Shown here: piece by piece, positions 31,240-42,014 of the stretch
Numbering within the stretch: position 1 is the first letter of the stretch
How the letters are laid out: the number at the start of each line of letters is the position of its first letter
Source of the DNA: Calamus simplicifolius
Lineage: Eukaryota > Streptophyta > Magnoliopsida > Arecales > Arecaceae
DNA: 64,000 nucleotides
Assembly (NCBI GenBank): GCA_900491605.1
Contig: UESW01004011.1
Span: 219,443-283,442, forward strand
Direction of reading: 5' to 3'
Notes under the pieces: model-generated
Database searches by the model: none
The model's input: the letters and a program-made list of their open reading frames with translations, nothing else
Told to the model about the DNA's origin: nothing
Translations under genes and position numbers: made by a program

Positions 31240-32620
31240 TGATAATCACAGATTAGTTCTAATAATCCTTTATAAATGTTCTAAAATTTTTCCATCCCTT
31301 CACTCTGAGTTGCTACAAATTCTTTTAATCTTCTATCAACAAATGAGCATGCAGTCATGATCTTATCTTGAAGTTCAGCATTGTATCTGGAGTAGATTTC
31401 AGAGTCTCCACAAATATTCTTAAGTTCCTCAAATATGTTCTTTAGATCAGTTTTTAAGGATTCAGCAGATGACCCAAGAGTGGACTCAATTTTACTAATG
31501 CGATCATCCAAAGAGTAAAGGGTCTCTTTTAAATTCATAAATTAACTGTCAAACTCAGTCTTCATTTCTTCCTTCTGAGCAGCAAGTAGACTTTTAAGTT
31601 GCTCCAATTGAATGTCTGAAAATCTGAAAGATGAAGTAGATGGAGGTACCGAAACTGGAGCAGGAGCAGGAGCAGGACTGCCAGGCTGTGGAGAAGGAAC
31701 CCTCATAGACGGACCAGCCTCAAAAGGTGTTGAAGACCTCATTTCAGTGGCTCTCACATCCAAACTGCCTTTCCTCTCCCATTGTCCATTAACCTTAACA
31801 AATCCCATCCGATGAACTGTAGCCAAACTATAGTAGCCAATATGCCTAAGGTTCTTGGAAGGCTCATTATCCAAAATCACAACTCCTTGGCTCATGAAAA
31901 CCATAGTTAAAATCATACCGTAGGGTAGGAAGATCTCCTTTTTCCTTCAGCCTCGGTCATATAGAAAATCATCATTGCAGCAAGGTTTATGGGTTGACCA
32001 GTCAACACACTATCCATCACCACTATGTCTCGCTCCGAGACATACTCAAATTGTCAGGTCTTAGGAAATAAAATTCTGCTGCAAATATTATGAAGTAACC
32101 TCAACTCCAAGGGAAATTGGTTAGCCCTAACCTCTTCAAATTCTGTTACTTCTCTCCCTAACATCCTTGACAGAGCATCTGACCTCTCACTGTGAATATC
32201 TCTGCTAATCCGATGATAGGAATGCTTAGAAGATTTCTAATTTATGAAAAGTAAGGTGGATTTTTTTACCTCTAACAGAGCTTACGATCCCACCATCACC
32301 TCTTGACAAATTGAAGTAGAACTCCTTGACAAGGGCCGAATAGGTAGGAACATCTAATGAGCACACTTTATCCCAACCTAGCTCCTTGAGTTGATTTCCA
32401 ATTGAAAAACCCTCGGACTCAAAGAATTCGAAATCGACCTTTCTACCCATGGTAATTACTCTCCCGCTAAGGTGTCTACCTAAGGAGAAGAAGGGCCTGG
32501 ACTGTCCGATTGGGTTGCAGAATCCTCGCTCGGAGATGGCTCGTGGATGGGTCGCCTCGTCGAACGCTTCCCAGTCATCACGGGCGCTCCAAGTATAGAT
32601 CCTCTCCTCTTAGGTGCCAT
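31240..32620 (-). pseudogene. Element B extra ORF, full length but broken
   Basis: The start codon is at 32620 (MAPKRRGS), the same as in element C. The N-terminal domain contains KVDFEFFESEGFSIG and KVCSLDVPTYSALVKEFYFN, the signature of the putative plant transposon protein domain. A Pro/Ala-rich linker and a coiled-coil-like tail (FSDIQLEQLKSLLAAQKEEM, SLDDRISKIESTL) follow. The frame changes near 32226-32230 and around 31920, and stops occur at about 31540, so no full protein is possible. It sits between pol and the 3' LTR. Confidence 0.8.
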
Positions 32621-33159
32621 TTAGATCCTTAGGAAAGTTTGAATAGAGTGGAATTTGAGTTGGGGAGGTTTTGAGATAGTTTGGGAAGAGTTTGGTTAAG
32701 GATTGAAAATGAATGAAATGATGAAGGTGTCGACTCTGCCCTAATAAAGTCGATTTGGGACCCCCAAGTGTCGACTCCCACAAAGTCGGTGTCGACTCCA
32801 AATCGCTAACACAGTCAGCGCTCGAACTGGAGTCGGCTCTACTTATACGGGTGTCGGCTCCAAGGTCAGGGACCGAGAGCGACACAGACGAGGTGTCGAC
32901 TCCTCAAACTGAGGTGTCGACTCCACTGATAGTTTCAGAGAAAAACAACTGAGTTTCAAATATCTGAAACTTGTCAAAATAGGTTCAATAAAATTTTGAA
33001 AAAATCTTTGGAATATGAAGAATCAAATTGCTCATATGACTAGATAATTTATCCTTAAAATTATGAAAGGAATATCAAGAAATTAATAGAAACCTAGATA
33101 GTCATTCCTTAGAGTTTCAAAATCATTCCAAAGGGTCACAAATCCCTAATTCACCTCTA
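32621..33159 (-). other. Element B spacer between pol and extra ORF, with GTCGAC repeats
   Basis: GGTGTCGACTCC, GGAGTCGGCTCT and related motifs occur about nine times between 32730 and 32925. The rest is AT-rich and noncoding. Confidence 0.75.
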
Positions 33160-33937
33160 AGATAACAAAATCTCTCTTCACTTAAAGTTTTGTAAATATA
33201 TCAGCTAATTGTTCTTAGTATTAACATAATCAAGACAAATTTCATTATTAGCTACATGTTCTCTTATAAAGTGATATCTAATTTCAATGTGTTTTGTTCT
33301 TGAATGTTGAATTGGATTTTTTGTTAAATTTATTGCACTCGTATTATCACATCTAATAGGAGTTTTATCAAGTATTATGCCATAATCTTTAAGTTGTCTC
33401 TTAATCCAAAGGATTTGAGCACAACAACTTCCAACTGCAACATATTCTGCTTCAGCAGTTGATAATGCAATCGAATTTTGCTTTTTGCTAAACCAAGAGA
33501 TTAAGTTACTTCCTAAAAATTGACATGCACCACTTGTGCTTTTTCTATCTAGTTTGCATCCAGCATAGTCAGAATCAGAATGTAATCAAGTTTAATGTTG
33601 AGTCTCTAGAGTACCATAAACCTACATTTTTAGTTTCACTTAAATATCTTAAGATTCTTTTCATAGAAATTAAGTGAGATTCTTTAGGTTCAGATTGAAA
33701 TCTAGCACATAAACAAACAACAAACATGATATCTGGTCTACTAGCTGTTAGGTAAAGAAAAGATCCGATCATACCTCTTTAATGTTTTTGATATACTTTC
33801 TTACCATCTTCATCTTTGTCCAATTTGCATGAAGGACTCATAGGTGTTCCAAGTGGTTTGATTGACTCCATTCCAAACTTCTTAAGAAGTTCTTTTGTAT
33901 ATTTTGCTTGATTGATGAAAATTACATCTTTGCTTTG
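33160..33937 (-). pseudogene. Element B pol, 3' piece (end of RT and RNase H)
   Basis: The minus strand encodes RGMIGSFLYLTASRPDIMFVV and the RNase H block with SAEAEYVA-like and TKHIEI-like phrases, damaged by stops and shifts. Only the segment 33575-33772 is open. The frame enters from 44039 once element C is skipped. The conserved sequence corresponds to the last 260 codons of the intact pol in element C. Confidence 0.85.
33933..33937. repeat. Left target-site duplication of element C (CTTTG)
   Basis: It is identical to 44034-44038. Element B pol reads continuously across the pair. Confidence 0.95.
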
Positions 33938-35332
33938 TGTTGACCCAATTGAGGATTTTGATGATTAACAAAACTATTTGAGTATAACATTTGATGTTAC
34001 TAATGATTTTGATTAAGTCTTTCAGTTTATAAGTCTAATTAATGATCAAAATCAAGAAGGAAAATCAAGTTCTGGTTTGAATCTAATGTCAAGGTAAGAC
34101 TGCAGACATTAGAGTCGACACATGGAATCGCAGAGCCGACTCCGAAAATGGCACAGACTTAGAGTCGACTCCGGGACTGTGAGAGCCGACTCTATCAGAA
34201 ACAACAGAACGTTGGATTTTCAGGCCACGACTTAGAGTCGACTCCCAGACTGTTAGAGTCGACTCCAGAAGAATTTTGTGTCGACCCCAGAAAAGTCAGA
34301 GACGACTCCAGATCGAGCGGATTAATTATTTCGAGTTAGAGCCGACTCCAGAAAAGCCAGAGCCGACTCCAGAATGTCAGACACGGCTCCAGAACTGTCA
34401 GAACGACTCTAAACTTTAACTTTATCGATTTTAATCCCAACGGCTATTGTTATTTATGGATCTAATCCTTTTTCACTTGCTTCTAACGGATAGTTTCACA
34501 CTATTTGTGGATTAATCGGATCTATAAGAAGAGGGTGATTGCATCCCAAAAAAGAGAGGAAGAGAAAAGAAAGAGGCAAAAGAAAAGAATAGAGAAAATC
34601 CTTGAGATCCATCAGAAAAGAAAAGAGGGAAAACCTGTAAGGAAAGATCATACTCATTCCCCAAAAGAAGAGAAAGAGATTCCAAGCCTTGCTGTTCTAC
34701 TTAGAAGAAATCTCAAAAGAAGGAAGAAGCCCTAGTTTTTCCAATCTTCTGAACCTCAAGAGCATATTCAAAGGAAGATCCATTCAAAGGAAGAGAAGGA
34801 AGAAGCCACCAAGATCTTCGAATCAGGCTTTGGTTCCTAATCTCTATTTATTGTTTCATTATTGTATATTTGCTCATTGAAGGAGCAGTTTGCTTTTGTA
34901 AAATCAATATACTGTTTGCTGGGTCAATCTGGTGATTGATTCAGTTGAGGCTGTTAGCCTTGTGCAAGCATTTGCTTGTGGTTTTAGGTTTTGTGCTGGT
35001 GAGCCTTGAAAACCAGCTGGGTTCGTTGTGCACCCGGGAAAACAACAAGTTTGAGTTGTGAGCTTGCAAAACAACTCTGCTGTAATCAGTTTGATTATAG
35101 TGTGGACCCAAGAGGTACTTGGGAGTGGACGTAGGTGTAGGTACACCGAACCACTATAAAATCTATTGTGTTTGCCGTGATTGTCTCTTTATCTTCAACT
35201 CTTCATTTATAGTTGCTTAGTTTTAAATCTGTGAATCTAAGTTTTTATTTCCGCTGGGGGTTATTTTCAAAAGAGTTTAATTTTTGAAAAACCCAATTCA
35301 CCCCCCCTCTTGGGTTGCTATCTGGACCAACA
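33938..35332 (+). repeat. 5' LTR of element C
   Basis: It has TG..CA ends. A TATA-like GATCTATAAGAAGAG lies at about 34518-34532. Repeated GTCGACTCC and GCCGACTCC motifs lie in the U3 part at 34108-34412. The last 30 bases, reading CCCCCTCTTGGGTTGCTATC then TGGACCAACA, are shared with the LTRs of A, B and D. Confidence 0.95.
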
Positions 35333-35334
35333 AT

Positions 35335-35346
35335 TGGTATCAGAGC
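35335..35346 (+). promoter_or_regulatory. Primer-binding site of element C (tRNA-iMet type)
   Basis: TGGTATCAGAGC two bases after the LTR end is complementary to the 3' end of plant initiator methionine tRNA. Confidence 0.93.
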
Positions 35347-35392
35347 TAGTGCTCATTTGATTTGATCTAACGATCAAGAGTCAAAGATCCAC

Positions 35393-36973
35393 ATGGCAAC
35401 TCAAGCTGGTTCATCTTTTTCCGAAGGTCAATCTACTAATAGACCACCCTTATTTAATGGTTCTAACTATGGTTATTGGAAGGCTAGAATGAAAATATTC
35501 ATTCAAGCACTTGACTATGATCTATGGAGTATTATAGTCAATGGACCACACACACCCACTGCTAGAGTTAATGGCATGGAGATTCCTAAACCGGAAACGG
35601 AATGGGATGAACATGATAGAAAATTGGCACAACTCAATGCCAAAGCAATGAATGTCTTATACTGCTCATTAGATGCAAATGAATTCAATCGCATATCTAT
35701 TTGCATTTCTGCTAAGGAAATCTGGGATAGACTTGAAGTTACCCATGAGGGAACAAATCAAGTCAAGGAATCCAAGATTAACATGCTAGTTCATAAATAT
35801 GAATTGTTTAAAATGGATGCATGTGAATCTATTGCTGATATGTTTACAAGATTTACTGACATAGTTAATGGTTTAAAAAGTCTTGGTAAATCTTATAATA
35901 ATTCTGATCTTGTGAGAAAGGTCTTGCGTTCCTTGCCTAGGACTTGGGAAGCTAAGGTGACGGCAATACAAGAAGCAAAGGATCTAAGTACACTACCCCT
36001 AGAAGAACTGTTGGGATCCTTGATGACTCATGAGCTTCAAATCAAGCAACATGTTGATGAAGATGAGTCAAAGAAGAAAAGAAATATGGCTCTTAAGATT
36101 TCTGAATATATGGAAGAGCCTCATGAATCCGAGGATGAAAGTGATGATGAGGACATGGCACTCATCACAAGAAAATTTAAAAGATTCATGAAGAAGAAGA
36201 AGTTTGAAAAGAAAAAGCCCTTTGCAAGAAAAGATGAGGACAAGGGCAAAGAAAAGGAAGTTATTTGCTTTGAATGCAAGAAGCCGGGTCACTTTAAATC
36301 TGAATGCCCTCAACTAAAGAAAGGCACCCGGAGGTTCAAAAAGAAGGCAATGATGGCCACATGGAGCGATTCGGAAAGCACAAGTTCCGAAGAAGAAGAA
36401 AAGAGTGAAATGGCCAATCTATGCTTCATGGCGGACAATGATGAGGTAAGTCCGAGTTTTCTTGATGACTTCACTTTTGATGAATTACATAGTGCTTTTT
36501 ATGAATTAATGGATGATTTTGCAAACCTAAGTTCAAAGAACAAAGATTTGAAAACTCAAATGCAAAAACTATCATTAGAAAATGAAAAGCATGTTGTTGA
36601 TAAAGAACTTTTAATAAAAGAAAAAGAAAGTTTGAAAAATGAAGTTGATAGACTTAAGCCTATAGTTGATAAATTTACTCTAAGCTCTATCAAACTTAAT
36701 ATGATTTTGGAAAATCAAAAGGCTGTTTTTGATAAAGCTGGATTAGGATATAATCCACTTAAAAAGCAAAAATCATTGAAAAACATTTTTGTACATGCTG
36801 AAAAATCATTAAACATTACTTGTTTTAAATGTGGAGACAAAGGACATAAATCATATATGTGTAAATCTTCACATAAAAAGAAAAAGATGATTTGGGTTCC
36901 CAAAGGAACAATGTTTAATGCTTCTAACCATGAAGGACCCAAGAAGGCTTGGGTACCTAAAATTAAGACATAA
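35393..36973 (+). CDS. gag: Element C gag polyprotein
   Basis: Gag builds the virus-like particle and binds the element RNA. The ATG at 35393 (MATQAGSSF) lies 47 bp after the primer site, and the same start sits at the same distance in B and D. The 526-residue product has a copia-type N-terminus (FNGSNYGYWKARMKIFIQAL, residues 22-41) and a retrotransposon gag domain. An acidic/basic hinge follows, with a CCHC knuckle CFECKKPGHFKSEC at about residue 295, a long coiled-coil-like segment (about 395-455), and a second CCHC, CFKCGDKGHKSYMC, at about 482. It ends in KKAWVPKIKT. The second knuckle and long C-terminal extension are typical of Sireviruses. Its stop at 36971-36973 is followed directly by pol in a different frame. 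Confidence 0.95.
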   Translation: MATQAGSSFSEGQSTNRPPLFNGSNYGYWKARMKIFIQALDYDLWSIIVNGPHTPTARVNGMEIPKPETEWDEHDRKLAQLNAKAMNVLYCSLDANEFNRISICISAKEIWDRLEVTHEGTNQVKESKINMLVHKYELFKMDACESIADMFTRFTDIVNGLKSLGKSYNNSDLVRKVLRSLPRTWEAKVTAIQEAKDLSTLPLEELLGSLMTHELQIKQHVDEDESKKKRNMALKISEYMEEPHESEDESDDEDMALITRKFKRFMKKKKFEKKKPFARKDEDKGKEKEVICFECKKPGHFKSECPQLKKGTRRFKKKAMMATWSDSESTSSEEEEKSEMANLCFMADNDEVSPSFLDDFTFDELHSAFYELMDDFANLSSKNKDLKTQMQKLSLENEKHVVDKELLIKEKESLKNEVDRLKPIVDKFTLSSIKLNMILENQKAVFDKAGLGYNPLKKQKSLKNIFVHAEKSLNITCFKCGDKGHKSYMCKSSHKKKKMIWVPKGTMFNASNHEGPKKAWVPKIKT

Positions 36974-36978
36974 ATGTT

Positions 36979-39900
36979 TTGCAGGAGTGTCTTGCAGCCA
37001 TCAGACTGAAAAGAAAATGGTACCTGGACAGTGGTTGCTCAAGACACATGACGGGTGACAAAGATCAATTCATCACCCTTGAATCAAAAAGAGGTGGAGT
37101 AGTTACTTTTGGTGATAATGGTCAAGGCCATATCATGGGTATTGGTAAGATTCAAATTACTCCATCTACTCATATTGATAATGTTTTATATGTTGATGGA
37201 CTTAAACATAATCTAATAAGTATTAGCCAACTGTGTGACAAAGGTTTCAAGGTTTCCTTTGAAGCTTCTGTTTGCACTGTTACTAATCCCATTGATAATA
37301 GCATTATTCTTGTTGGTAAACGCTATGGCAATGTGTACTTAATTGATTTGAGTAATTTATCTCCAAGTAATCATTGCTTAGTTGCTGATAATGCTAAAAT
37401 GAATGAGATTGGTTGGCTATGGCATCGTAGATTAGGTCATGCAAGCACACACCTAATTTCCAAATTATTGAAAATGGATTTAGTTAAAGGTATTCCTAGT
37501 CTAAATTTTGAAAATAATCGAATATGTGATGCATGTCAATTTGGAAAACAAACAAGAACTTCTTTCAAATCTAAGAATGTTGTTTCAACTACTAGGCCAC
37601 TAGAGCTACTACACATGGACCTTTTTGGACCTACTAGAACCACAAGTCTAGGAGGAAAGAAATATGGTCTAGTGATAGTAGATGATTACTCTAGATTCAC
37701 TTGGGTAATGTTTTTGGCTCACAAAGATGAGACTTTCTCAATATTCATGAAATTTGTTAAGAAAGTCACTAATGAGAAAAACACTACCATAGTGTCTATT
37801 AGAAGTGATCATGGAACTGAATTTGAAAATCACTTATTTGAAAAATTCTGTTTTGAAAAAGGCATACATCATAACTTCTCTGCACCTAGAACACCACAAC
37901 AAAATGGAGTTGTAGAAAGGAAGAATAGGACTTTAGAAGACATGGCCCGTACCATGCTATGTGAAAGCCAACTTCCAAAATATTTTTGGGCGGAAGCTAT
38001 AAACACAGCTTGTTACATTCTAAATAGAGCCCTAATTAGACCTATCCTTAAGAAAACTCCCTATGAACTTTGGATCAATAGGAAACCAAATTTAAGTTAT
38101 TTTCATGCATTTGGTTGTAGATGTTTTATTCATAACAATGGTAAGGATAATCTTGGGAAGTTTGACGCAAAGTCTGATGAAGGTATCTTCCTAGGATATT
38201 CTACATCTAGCAAAGCATATAGAGTATTTAATAAGAAAAGCTTAGTTGTAGAAGAATCCATTCATATAGTGTTTGATGAGTCTTTAGCATCAAGTTCAGA
38301 TAAAATTGATGATGAGGAAGATACATCTTTGATTGAAAGAGATATTGAAAAATTAAATGTATCTTCAGATCAAGAACCTGAAGTTAAGGATGATGACTCA
38401 CCTAAGGATGATGGTATTGATACTGTTCAAAATGATCAAGATCTACCTAGAGATTGGAGATATGCTTATGGTCATCCTAAGGACCTAATCATAGGTGATC
38501 CATCTCAAGGTGTAAGGACTAGATCATCAATGAGAGATATCAATAATCATCTTGCATTTGTATCTCATATAGAACCTAAGACTATAGAGGAAGCCGAGAA
38601 AGATAGTTATTGGATGTTAGCAATGCAGGAAGAGTTAAACCAATTCACTAGAAATCAAGTCTGGACCCTAGTTGAAAGACCTAAAAATCACCCTATAATA
38701 GGATCTAAATGGGTATTTAGAAATAAATTAGATGAAAATGGCATAGTAATTAGAAACAAAGCTAGACTAGTTGCAAAAGGATATAATCAAGAAGAAGGTA
38801 TAGATTTTGATGAAACTTTTGCACCTGTTGCTAGATTAGAAGCCATTAGGCTACTACTTGCATTTGCATGTCATATGAATTTCAACTTATTTCAAATGGA
38901 TGTTAAAAGTGCATTTCTAAATGGTTTTATAAATGAGGAAGTTTATGTTGAACAACCTCCTGGTTTTGAAGATCATGAATTTCCAAACCACGTCTTCAAA
39001 CTACACAAAGCACTTTATGGTTTAAAGCAAGCACCTAGAGCTTGGTATGATAGATTAAGTAAATTTTTAATTGAAAATGACTTTTCTAGAGGAAATGTTG
39101 ATAAAACCTTGTTTTTAAAAAGAAAAGGAAAGGATTTATTAATCGTTCAAATTTATGTTGATGACATTATATTTGGTGCTACTAACAATCTCCTTTGTCA
39201 AGAATTTGCTAAGCTAATGCAGGGAGAATTCGAGATGAGCATGATGGGAGAACTAAACTTCTTCCTTGGACTTCAAATCAAACAAGAGAAAGCGGGAATT
39301 TTCATTAACCAAACAAAGTATACAAAGGAAATACTCAAGAAATTTGGTATGGAATCTGCTAAACCTCTTGGTACGCCAATGAGTCCCTCATGCAAGCTGG
39401 ACAAGGATGAAGTAGGTAAGAAAGTAGATCAGAAGCATTACAGAGGTATGATTGGATCACTTCTTTATCTAACTGCAAGTAGGCCAGATATCATGTTTTC
39501 TGTCTGCTTATGTGCAAGATATCAATCTAATCCTAAGGAATCACATTTACTTGCTGTTAAAAGAATCTTTAGATACTTAAATGGAACTAAAAATGTAGGA
39601 TTATGGTATTCTAGAGACTCAACCTTAAAATTGATTGCTTATTCTGATTCTGACTATGCTGGTTGTAAATTAGATAGAAAGAGTACAAGTGGGGTATGCC
39701 AACTTTTAGGAAGTAACTTAATCTCTTGGTTTAGCAAGAAGCAAAATTCGGTTGCATTATCCACTGCTGAGGCAGAGTATGTTGCAGCTGGAAGTTGCTG
39801 TGCTCAAATCCTTTGGATTAAGCGACAACTTGAAGATTATGGTATCACACTTGATAAAATACCTATTAAATGTGATAATACTAGTGCTATCAATCTAACT

Positions 39901-40101
39901 AAAAATCCAATTCAACATTCAAGAACTAAACACATTGAAATTAGACATCACTTTATTAGAGAACATGTAACTAACAAAGATGTTTGTCTTGAATATGTTA
40001 ATACGAATGATCAATTAGCTGATATCTTTACCAAACCTTTGAGTGAGGAGAGATTTTGCTATCTTAGAGGAGAATTAGGAGTTTGTGATCCTTTAGAATA
40101 A
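36979..40101 (+). CDS. pol: Element C pol polyprotein (protease, integrase, RT, RNase H)
   Basis: Pol carries the enzymes for particle maturation, reverse transcription and integration, in copia order. The protease has WYLDSGCSRHMTG (residues 12-24). The pre-integrase HHCC region has WLWHRRLGHAS, and the integrase core runs about 205-380 with HMDLFGPT, DDYSRFTWV, SDHGTEFEN and PQQNGVVERKN supplying the D-D-E triad. RT runs about 555-800 with VARLEAIRLLLAFA, QMDVKSAFLNG and active site YVDD in QIYVDDIIFGATN. RNase H is at about 890-1020 (YSDSDYAGCKLDRKS, STAEAEYVAA, KHIEIRHHFI). The frame is open to the stop at 40099-40101. It overlaps no Met near the gag stop; 36979 is a TTG, so translation probably depends on a frameshift or other recoding at the gag end (gag and pol differ by +2/-1). 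All catalytic motifs I can check are intact. Confidence 0.96.
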   Translation: MQECLAAIRLKRKWYLDSGCSRHMTGDKDQFITLESKRGGVVTFGDNGQGHIMGIGKIQITPSTHIDNVLYVDGLKHNLISISQLCDKGFKVSFEASVCTVTNPIDNSIILVGKRYGNVYLIDLSNLSPSNHCLVADNAKMNEIGWLWHRRLGHASTHLISKLLKMDLVKGIPSLNFENNRICDACQFGKQTRTSFKSKNVVSTTRPLELLHMDLFGPTRTTSLGGKKYGLVIVDDYSRFTWVMFLAHKDETFSIFMKFVKKVTNEKNTTIVSIRSDHGTEFENHLFEKFCFEKGIHHNFSAPRTPQQNGVVERKNRTLEDMARTMLCESQLPKYFWAEAINTACYILNRALIRPILKKTPYELWINRKPNLSYFHAFGCRCFIHNNGKDNLGKFDAKSDEGIFLGYSTSSKAYRVFNKKSLVVEESIHIVFDESLASSSDKIDDEEDTSLIERDIEKLNVSSDQEPEVKDDDSPKDDGIDTVQNDQDLPRDWRYAYGHPKDLIIGDPSQGVRTRSSMRDINNHLAFVSHIEPKTIEEAEKDSYWMLAMQEELNQFTRNQVWTLVERPKNHPIIGSKWVFRNKLDENGIVIRNKARLVAKGYNQEEGIDFDETFAPVARLEAIRLLLAFACHMNFNLFQMDVKSAFLNGFINEEVYVEQPPGFEDHEFPNHVFKLHKALYGLKQAPRAWYDRLSKFLIENDFSRGNVDKTLFLKRKGKDLLIVQIYVDDIIFGATNNLLCQEFAKLMQGEFEMSMMGELNFFLGLQIKQEKAGIFINQTKYTKEILKKFGMESAKPLGTPMSPSCKLDKDEVGKKVDQKHYRGMIGSLLYLTASRPDIMFSVCLCARYQSNPKESHLLAVKRIFRYLNGTKNVGLWYSRDSTLKLIAYSDSDYAGCKLDRKSTSGVCQLLGSNLISWFSKKQNSVALSTAEAEYVAAGSCCAQILWIKRQLEDYGITLDKIPIKCDNTSAINLTKNPIQHSRTKHIEIRHHFIREHVTNKDVCLEYVNTNDQLADIFTKPLSEERFCYLRGELGVCDPLE

Positions 40102-40602
40102 TTTTCTGAAACTCCTAAGGACAACAACTATCTAGACTTCTATAATTTCTTGAAAATCCTCTATGTTCAATAAGGAAATTTATCTAGAAAGTTGATTTAT
40201 TGTTTCCCCAATTGTTAAGGAACACTTATCTAGAGTTTGATGATTAATTTGATCAGTTTCAGATCCTTGAAATTCAAATTTTTCACTGAAACTATTGTGG
40301 AGTCGACACCTTCAGTTTATGGAGTCGACACCTTCTTATTTTGATGTTCTGTCTGGGCAATTAGAGCCGACTCTGGCTTCTGTAGAGCCGACTCTAATTC
40401 GGGCGCTGACAGACTCTCTGGTTCGGAGCCGACACCTCGTTTTCGGGAGTCGACTCTAAGTGGAACTAGGTCAAAATAAAAAGGGCGGAGTCGACCCCAA
40501 ACGATTTCTATCGTCTCCTAAACTATTTTCAAGCCGTTCCAAACTAATTCCAAACCCTCCAAATTTCTCAAAACCCTTGATTACTCATTCCAATCGAATC
40601 CA
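40102..40602 (+). other. Element C spacer between pol and extra ORF with GTCGAC repeats
   Basis: GGAGTCGACACC, GAGCCGACTC, GGAGTCGACTC and similar motifs occur about eight times between 40298 and 40500. It matches in position the spacer of element B. A splice-acceptor-like pyrimidine stretch precedes the ATG at 40603. Confidence 0.7.
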
Positions 40603-42014
40603 ATGGCTCCCAAAAGGCGTGCTATCATTGGTGGTTCGACTGTTCCGACGAAGCGCCGTTCAAATCGGAGGCAACCTTCGTCATCTTCTTCATCTGCCAC
40701 TCAAGATGACTCTCCACCCTCACCATCTTCTCCAAAAGTCGACCAATTAGCTGGTAAGGCCATTACAACCGGAAGGAAAGTTGATTTCAACTTCTTTATT
40801 TCTGAGGGCTTTGCTATTGGGCGATTGTTGCAAGAAATGGGATGGGAGAAGGTCTGCTCTTTGGATATTCCTACCTACCCCGCCCTAGTAAGAGAGTTTT
40901 ATAATGATTTAAGTAGAGGAGAGGGAGGATTAGTAAGTGTTGTAAGAGTAACAAAGGTAGTCATCACAGCCGAATCTCTTGGTAATTTATTGGAAATGCC
41001 TACTGTTGGACTTATTGAATATCATCATGAAGATAGAGGAGGAGCTCTATCAAGGATGTTAGGAAGAAAAGTTTCTGAGTTTGAGGAAATTTTAGCAAAT
41101 CAACATAATTTGGAACTCAGACTGCTTCACAATATCTGTAGAAGGATTCTTTTTCCTAAAATCGGAAGGTTTGAATATGTCTCGGAGCGAGACATTTATT
41201 AATGGACTGCATACTCACTGGTAGACCTTTAAATCTTGCTAAGATGATGATAGGCTATATGGCGGAGGCAGCTACTAAGAAGAGATCTACATTGCCATAT
41301 GGTATGGTTTTAACTTTAGTTTTCAGAAGCTAAGGTGTACTTATAATGGACAATGAGCCACTAAGAAAGTTAAGACATACAGATTACTATAATGTCTCTA
41401 CAATTCACCGAATGGGCTTTAGAAAAGAAAATGGAAACTGGATTAAAAGAGGACATGAGGCCAGAGCTGAGGAGGTTAGAGTTGAGGAAGTCAGAGGAGA
41501 AGACATTCCTGAACCATCTGCTGGACCATCTTCTGCTGGACCTTCTGCTGGACCTTCTACTGGACCACCTGCTGGACCCTCAGAAGCTGGACCAAGCTCT
41601 CAACTTCCACATCAGTCAGCAATGGCATCAGAAAGATTTTCTGAGGAGCAAATTGGTCAGCTCAGGGCTTTACTTGCTGAGTATGATAGTGTAAGAACAA
41701 ATGATATGTGTAAATTAAGAGAGGAGTTCAATCAATTAAAAGATGAGATTAATTCAAGACTCGACATGATTTCTTTTTCTCTTAGCAATTCCGTCGAATC
41801 CTTTAGCGCTAATCTTCATAATATTTTTGAAAGGATGGAAGGCATTGCTGACGGTTCTGGAAAGTATCTTCATGCTACAAGTCAACTAAAGAAAGATATT
41901 GACCTTGCCGTTTCTCAAATTGAAGCATGTCTTGAAAGTTTTAAGAAAACCCAAAAAGATGATGTTATGAAGATGATCGGACATCTAAAGAAAATTGTGT
42001 ACAAGCATATTTGA
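40603..42014 (+). pseudogene. Element C extra ORF in env position, frame-broken
   Basis: The ATG at 40603 (MAPKRRAII) opens 199 codons. A Ser/Pro-rich basic head is followed by the putative plant transposon protein domain (KVDFNFFISEGFAIG, KVCSLDIPTYPALVREFYN, LLHNICRRILFPKIGRFEYV). A frameshift at about 41195-41202 ends this frame. Homology continues in another frame, which is cut by a TAA at about 41330. It then resumes openly at 41346-42014 with a tandem Pro-Ser-Ala-Gly linker (SAGPSAGPSTGPPAGPS) and coiled-coil-like helices (CKLREEFNQLKDEINSRL). There are no membrane helices, so an envelope role is not supported. Copies of the ORF in elements A and B are intact across the points broken here. 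Function unknown. Confidence 0.85.
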
